Positions 52,306-55,200 of a DNA stretch of 55,200 nt are shown here, one piece after another; the stretch's first letter is position 1, and each line of letters starts with the position of its first letter. The notes under the pieces were generated by a model that had not been told where the DNA came from, did no database searches, and was given only the letters and a program-made list of their open reading frames with translations. Location of the stretch: the NCBI RefSeq assembly GCF_947501415.1, contig NZ_CANMVL010000031.1, positions 1-55,200 on the forward strand, written 5' to 3'. The translations under genes and the position numbers were made by a program. Source of the stretch: an uncultured Halomonas sp. Lineage in GTDB: Bacteria > Pseudomonadota > Gammaproteobacteria > Pseudomonadales > Halomonadaceae.

Positions 52306-53220
52306 TTATCCATTGGGTGACAGGCGATAGCCCTGCGCGCTTAGACACTCGGCGAGATGGGCAATATGTGTCGGGCTGACCTCGCAGCACCCACCCACTA
52401 TCGTGGCTCCCCGCTCGATCCAGCCACAGGCGTGTGCGGCATAGCCCGCGGGGTCGAGATCCAGGCGAGCCTCGAGCCCATCCACCGTACCGCCTGGGGT
52501 CAGATCCGCGGCCGAGGTAAAGGCATTGGCGTAGCCGCCGAACGGCACGCCAAGGTCGGCAAGTTCGTCCATGGCGGTGGTGACTGCCTCGGGCACCGAG
52601 CAGTTGATCAGCACGGCCGAGGCCCCAGCAGCCGCCACCGATCGTGCCGCCTGGGCCAGCGGTTCCCCTGAGCGCAGACGCCTGCCATCGGCATCATCCA
52701 CCGTGAAGGCGACCCATACCGGCAGCTCCTTCTCTACCGCGGCTTGCGTTGCGGCCAACGCCTCGCGGGTGAGGGTCATGGTCTCACAGATAAACAGGTC
52801 GACCCCCTCGGCCTGGACCTCTACCAGACGACGGTAATCACGCAGGCAGGTGGCATCGTCCGGGACCACCTCGGCGTGATAGCTCGCCATCAGCGGGGGC
52901 AGGCAGCCGGCGATGCGTACCGCCTGGCCACTCTCCTCCCTCGCCTGGTGGGCAGCACCGAGCGCGGCGGCATGCAGGGCCTCGAACAGGGCGGGGTCGC
53001 CGTCGCGAGCCAGGCGTTGCGGCGTGGCGGTATAGTTGTTGGTGGTGATGATCCGGGCCCCGGCTGCGATGAAGTCGCGATGCACCGCTGTCACCAGGTG
53101 GGGCTCGTCCAGCATGACCTGAGCGGACCAGAGTGGCGTGGCGGGGTGCTCGCTGCGCCGTCTGAGTTCTTGCCCCATTCCTCCATCCAGCAGTATCAGG
53201 CAATGTTGTTCGGGGCTCAT
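52306..53220 (-). CDS. Homocysteine S-methyltransferase family protein
   Basis: A 304-residue zinc-dependent methyltransferase of the MmuM/BHMT type, which moves a methyl group from S-methylmethionine or a similar donor to homocysteine. The zinc ligands C207 (LINCSVPEA) and C278-C279 (VGGCCEVSP) are all present, as is the opening LLDGGMGQEL and TNNYTATP. The donor cannot be told from sequence. AAGGA is about 10 nt before the ATG. Confidence 0.88.
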   Translation of the reverse strand: MSPEQHCLILLDGGMGQELRRRSEHPATPLWSAQVMLDEPHLVTAVHRDFIAAGARIITTNNYTATPQRLARDGDPALFEALHAAALGAAHQAREESGQAVRIAGCLPPLMASYHAEVVPDDATCLRDYRRLVEVQAEGVDLFICETMTLTREALAATQAAVEKELPVWVAFTVDDADGRRLRSGEPLAQAARSVAAAGASAVLINCSVPEAVTTAMDELADLGVPFGGYANAFTSAADLTPGGTVDGLEARLDLDPAGYAAHACGWIERGATIVGGCCEVSPTHIAHLAECLSAQGYRLSPNG

Positions 53221-53402
53221 GGTGCGCAGTCCTTCTCGTAAATGGCCAGGGTGATGCTGGCGATGGGTCGGGAAGATGACCCTAGCCGTTCAGGGGGAAT
53301 CGCTCAAGGCTAGTGCCGCCGAGAGGTGCTCGGAACGCCATGAGCAGGGCTTCCGGGGCATGATCAGGGCGCGATGAGCGCCTGCTCGTTGGTGATGGGG
53401 CT

Positions 53403-54266
53403 CTACTCGCGTTCGTCCCGGGTCGAGCGCAGTAGCACCCGGTCCATGCCGCCGGTGCTCAGCACCCGCCTGAGTGCCGCGAACAGATGAGTCGGCAGCG
53501 TGACCGCATAGCGCGGCCGCGGCCGCTTGCTCTCCACCGCATGGATCAGCTTCTTGACCACCGCCTCGGGACCCAGGGTGAAGGGGGCCTTGCCATCCTT
53601 GCTGGCCAGGCGCGCCTCCACCTGCCGATAGGTGGCGGCATGGGCGCTCTGGGCAGGGTCGATATTGGCCTTGAAGGCGCGATAGGCGTTGTCGCGAAAG
53701 CGGCTGGTGATCGGCCCCGGCTGAATCAGGCTGACATGGATGCCGCTGCCGACAAGCTCCTGACGCAGGGTATCGGTCAGGCCTTCGAGGGCGAACTTGG
53801 AGCACACATAGGCGCCGCGATAGGGCAGGGCCGCGAAGCCCAACACCGAGCTGTTGTGCACGATGCGCCCGTGACCCTGGGCGCGCATCATCGGCAGCAC
53901 CCGCGTGGTGAGTTCGTGGGTACCGAGCAGATTGGTTTCCAGCTGGGCTCGCAGCACCTCACGCGACAGATCTTCCACCGCGCCGGGCTGACCGTAGGCA
54001 CCGTTGTTGAACAGCGCCGTCAGCCGGTTACCGGTACGTTCCCTGACCGTCGCCACCGCGGCCTCGATGGAGGCGCTGCTGTCTAGATCGAGCCTCACCG
54101 CCTCGAGGCCCTCCTCGGCGAGCCTGGCCACGTCCGCCTCGGCGCGGGCCGTGGCGAACACCCGCCACCCCCGGGCCGTCAGGGCATGGGCCGCGGCATG
54201 GCCGATACCGCTCGAGCAGCCAGTAATCAGGATGCTGCGTGCCGGAGCTTCCTGGGTAGGGGACAT
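53403..54266 (-). CDS. SDR family oxidoreductase
   Basis: A 287-residue short-chain dehydrogenase. The cofactor motif is TGCSSGIG (15-22), NNGAYG replaces the usual NNAG, and the catalytic Ser lies in HNSSVLG with YVCSK as the YxxxK motif. The C-terminal part (SKRPRPRYAVTLPTHLFAALRRVL) is hydrophobic and basic, as in retinol-dehydrogenase-like SDRs that act on lipophilic substrates. AGGAG is 7 nt before the ATG. The 182-bp gap downstream toward the methyltransferase gene shows nothing specific. Confidence 0.83.
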   Translation of the reverse strand: MSPTQEAPARSILITGCSSGIGHAAAHALTARGWRVFATARAEADVARLAEEGLEAVRLDLDSSASIEAAVATVRERTGNRLTALFNNGAYGQPGAVEDLSREVLRAQLETNLLGTHELTTRVLPMMRAQGHGRIVHNSSVLGFAALPYRGAYVCSKFALEGLTDTLRQELVGSGIHVSLIQPGPITSRFRDNAYRAFKANIDPAQSAHAATYRQVEARLASKDGKAPFTLGPEAVVKKLIHAVESKRPRPRYAVTLPTHLFAALRRVLSTGGMDRVLLRSTRDERE

Positions 54267-54345
54267 GCGGCTCTCCTTTTTTCACGAAAGCCCCGTTGGG
54301 GGCGGCCATCACGAGGCTTGAAGAAGGGGGATGACGCCGAGCGCG

Positions 54346-54666
54346 TCAGTCGCCGGTACCGAGAGTCAGCCGCAGGGTCTGAAGACCGTCGAGCTCGAGA
54401 CGGAGCTGGTCGGAGAACAGTGGATGACCGATCACTCGCATGTCGAGCGTGGCCTCCGCGCCGCGATAGTTGAGGGTAGCGGCCACGCTAGAGTCCTGAC
54501 TTAGCGGTGCCATGGCGGCGAAGTCGAGGCTTGCCACCTCGATGCTGGAGAAACCGCGTGCATCGAGCTGCTGTTCGATCGCCTCGCTGACGCTCAGCTC
54601 GTAGTAGAAGTAGAGTCCGCCATAGGCGAGACCGGCAATCGCGATCAGTCCGAGAAGCCTGCCCAT
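54346..54666 (-). CDS. Small membrane-anchored protein of unknown function
   Basis: A 106-residue protein with one N-terminal membrane segment (about 4-22) and a mostly beta-rich soluble part. It is not recognised. AAGGAGG lies 7 nt before the ATG at 54666, inside the end of the monooxygenase gene, whose stop is 1 bp upstream, so the two are probably translated together. Confidence 0.65.
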   Translation of the reverse strand: MGRLLGLIAIAGLAYGGLYFYYELSVSEAIEQQLDARGFSSIEVASLDFAAMAPLSQDSSVAATLNYRGAEATLDMRVIGHPLFSDQLRLELDGLQTLRLTLGTGD

Positions 54667-54667
54667 G

Positions 54668-55039
54668 TCACGCCTCCTTGGGCCCGGCTGTGCCGAGGTT
54701 CGGCGCATCGAAGTCGGCCGGCTCATCCGTATAGACGCAGACGTTGGCGTCTTCGATATCGCCGTCCTCAGCCTCCAGGTGGGTGGCGAAGAACTCGCGG
54801 ATCTCGCGGCGCTGGCAGTGAGCCTCGAAGGCCGCCCGGTTGGCCCATACCTCGTGGAAGACGATGGGATAGCTCGTGCCCTGGGCGAAGGGGTTGTCGA
54901 TCTGGCGGGTCACGGTGTAATGCAGGCAGGCATCTTCGCGGTGGGCGTTGGGCTCCAGCGCCTGGAGGGCGCGAAACACAGCGTCTTCCCGCCCGGGCTT
55001 GGGCTTGAAGCTGGCGATGCAGTAGATCTTCTGTGACAT
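54668..55039 (-). CDS. Antibiotic biosynthesis monooxygenase (ABM)-domain protein
   Basis: A 123-residue protein of the dimeric alpha/beta-barrel ABM superfamily. The pattern MSQKIYCIASFKPKPGREDAVFRALQAL, then FHEVWANRAAFEAH and FFATHL, is typical of YgiN-like members, which act as quinol monooxygenases or have unknown roles. The C-terminal 30 residues are acidic and extra. The ATG at 55039 (AGGA upstream) fits the family; a GTG at 55114 is less likely. The IS3-like element begins 84 bp upstream and could carry or disrupt promoter function. Confidence 0.8.
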   Translation of the reverse strand: MSQKIYCIASFKPKPGREDAVFRALQALEPNAHREDACLHYTVTRQIDNPFAQGTSYPIVFHEVWANRAAFEAHCQRREIREFFATHLEAEDGDIEDANVCVYTDEPADFDAPNLGTAGPKEA

Positions 55040-55123
55040 CGATGGTGTCCTGTTTGGAGAGGTGCGCAGACGATACCATCGACCGCCGCGGCGGCATAAT
55101 CGCGAGTACTGCACGACGCTGAG

Positions 55124-55200
55124 TGAAGTGGCCCCCGAAATTCGGACCAGGCGCTAAGCTCTGATCAGACCGACCAGGAGACCCTGATCATGAGCAAGAA
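55124..55200 (+). mobile_element. Left end of an IS3-like insertion sequence (truncated by window)
   Basis: The terminal sequence starting TGAAGTGGCCCCCGAAATTC at 55124 has the TG start and the look of IS3-family inverted repeats, with an internal CCGAA/TTCGG palindrome. About 65 bp in, a ribosome-binding site and ATG follow, as expected for orfA. The right end and target duplication are outside the window; the three bases before it are GAG. Confidence 0.72.
55190..55200 (+). CDS. Start of IS3-type orfA transposase (partial)
   Basis: ATGAGCAAGAA, encoding Met-Ser-Lys and the start of the next codon, with AGGAG 9 nt upstream (55176-55180). The position behind an IS3-like end and the MSK opening suggest the small helix-turn-helix orfA protein. 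Only three complete codons are visible. Confidence 0.55.

Noticed and set aside
1..55200. tRNA or rRNA genes
   Set aside because: No cloverleaf-like or ribosomal RNA sequence was recognised on reading; a covariance-model scan would be needed to exclude them fully.

Overview
The window looks like chromosomal DNA of a GC-rich gammaproteobacterium, most likely a Halomonas-like member of the Halomonadaceae. The basis is high GC, the block nrdR-ribD-ribB-ribH-nusB-thiL-pgpA, the nudE/yrfG/hslR neighbourhood, and the general feel of the proteins. The genus is an inference; no search was run.

Layout. 0.1-2.6 kb: periplasmic thiol/copper genes (dsbG, a membrane-anchored TlpA-type reductase, a PCuAC copper chaperone). 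2.6-8.3 kb: a riboflavin/transcription/thiamine/phospholipid operon that lacks the riboflavin synthase gene often found between ribD and ribB; a 93-bp palindromic element sits in that slot. 8.4-12.2 kb: a DUF945 protein and an AsrA-type second Lon protease behind a sigma-32-like promoter. 12.3-27.3 kb: an accessory-looking surface module made of a broken small gene, an AraC-type response regulator, a 7TM hybrid histidine kinase with less GC-rich codon use, a 2919-residue trimeric autotransporter adhesin, its TpgA-like peptidoglycan-binding lipoprotein, and a Sel1/SH3 protein behind an intervening terminator. 27.4-33.5 kb: an SDR, then a TAXI-TRAP transporter followed by a stand-alone prephenate-dehydratase-like protein and ilvD. 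33.6-46.5 kb: mostly housekeeping and metabolic genes (Gfo/Idh oxidoreductase, nudE, yrfG, hslR, yaiI, a DeaD helicase, a drug/metabolite exporter, a glutamine amidotransferase, argE, an old yellow enzyme, DUF503, YkvI, ybiI). 46.6-51.5 kb: a divergent pair of cyclic-di-GMP enzymes. One is a PAS-GGDEF sensor; the other is a GAF-PAS-LOV-GGDEF-EAL protein whose LOV domain carries the photoactive-cysteine signature. 51.5-55.1 kb: two SDRs, a homocysteine S-methyltransferase and small proteins. The window ends inside the left end of an IS3-like element.

How it fits together. The adhesin module (sensor pair, adhesin, periplasmic anchor) and the light-sensing c-di-GMP pair both point to control of attachment versus motility, but no physical link between them is visible. 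The most notable architecture is the LOV-GGDEF-EAL protein beside its divergent cyclase. The most unusual DNA pattern is a set of short tandem duplications (15-18 bp, unrelated units) that mostly lie over gene starts and stops, one of which appears to have displaced the start codon of the TlpA gene from its ribosome-binding site.
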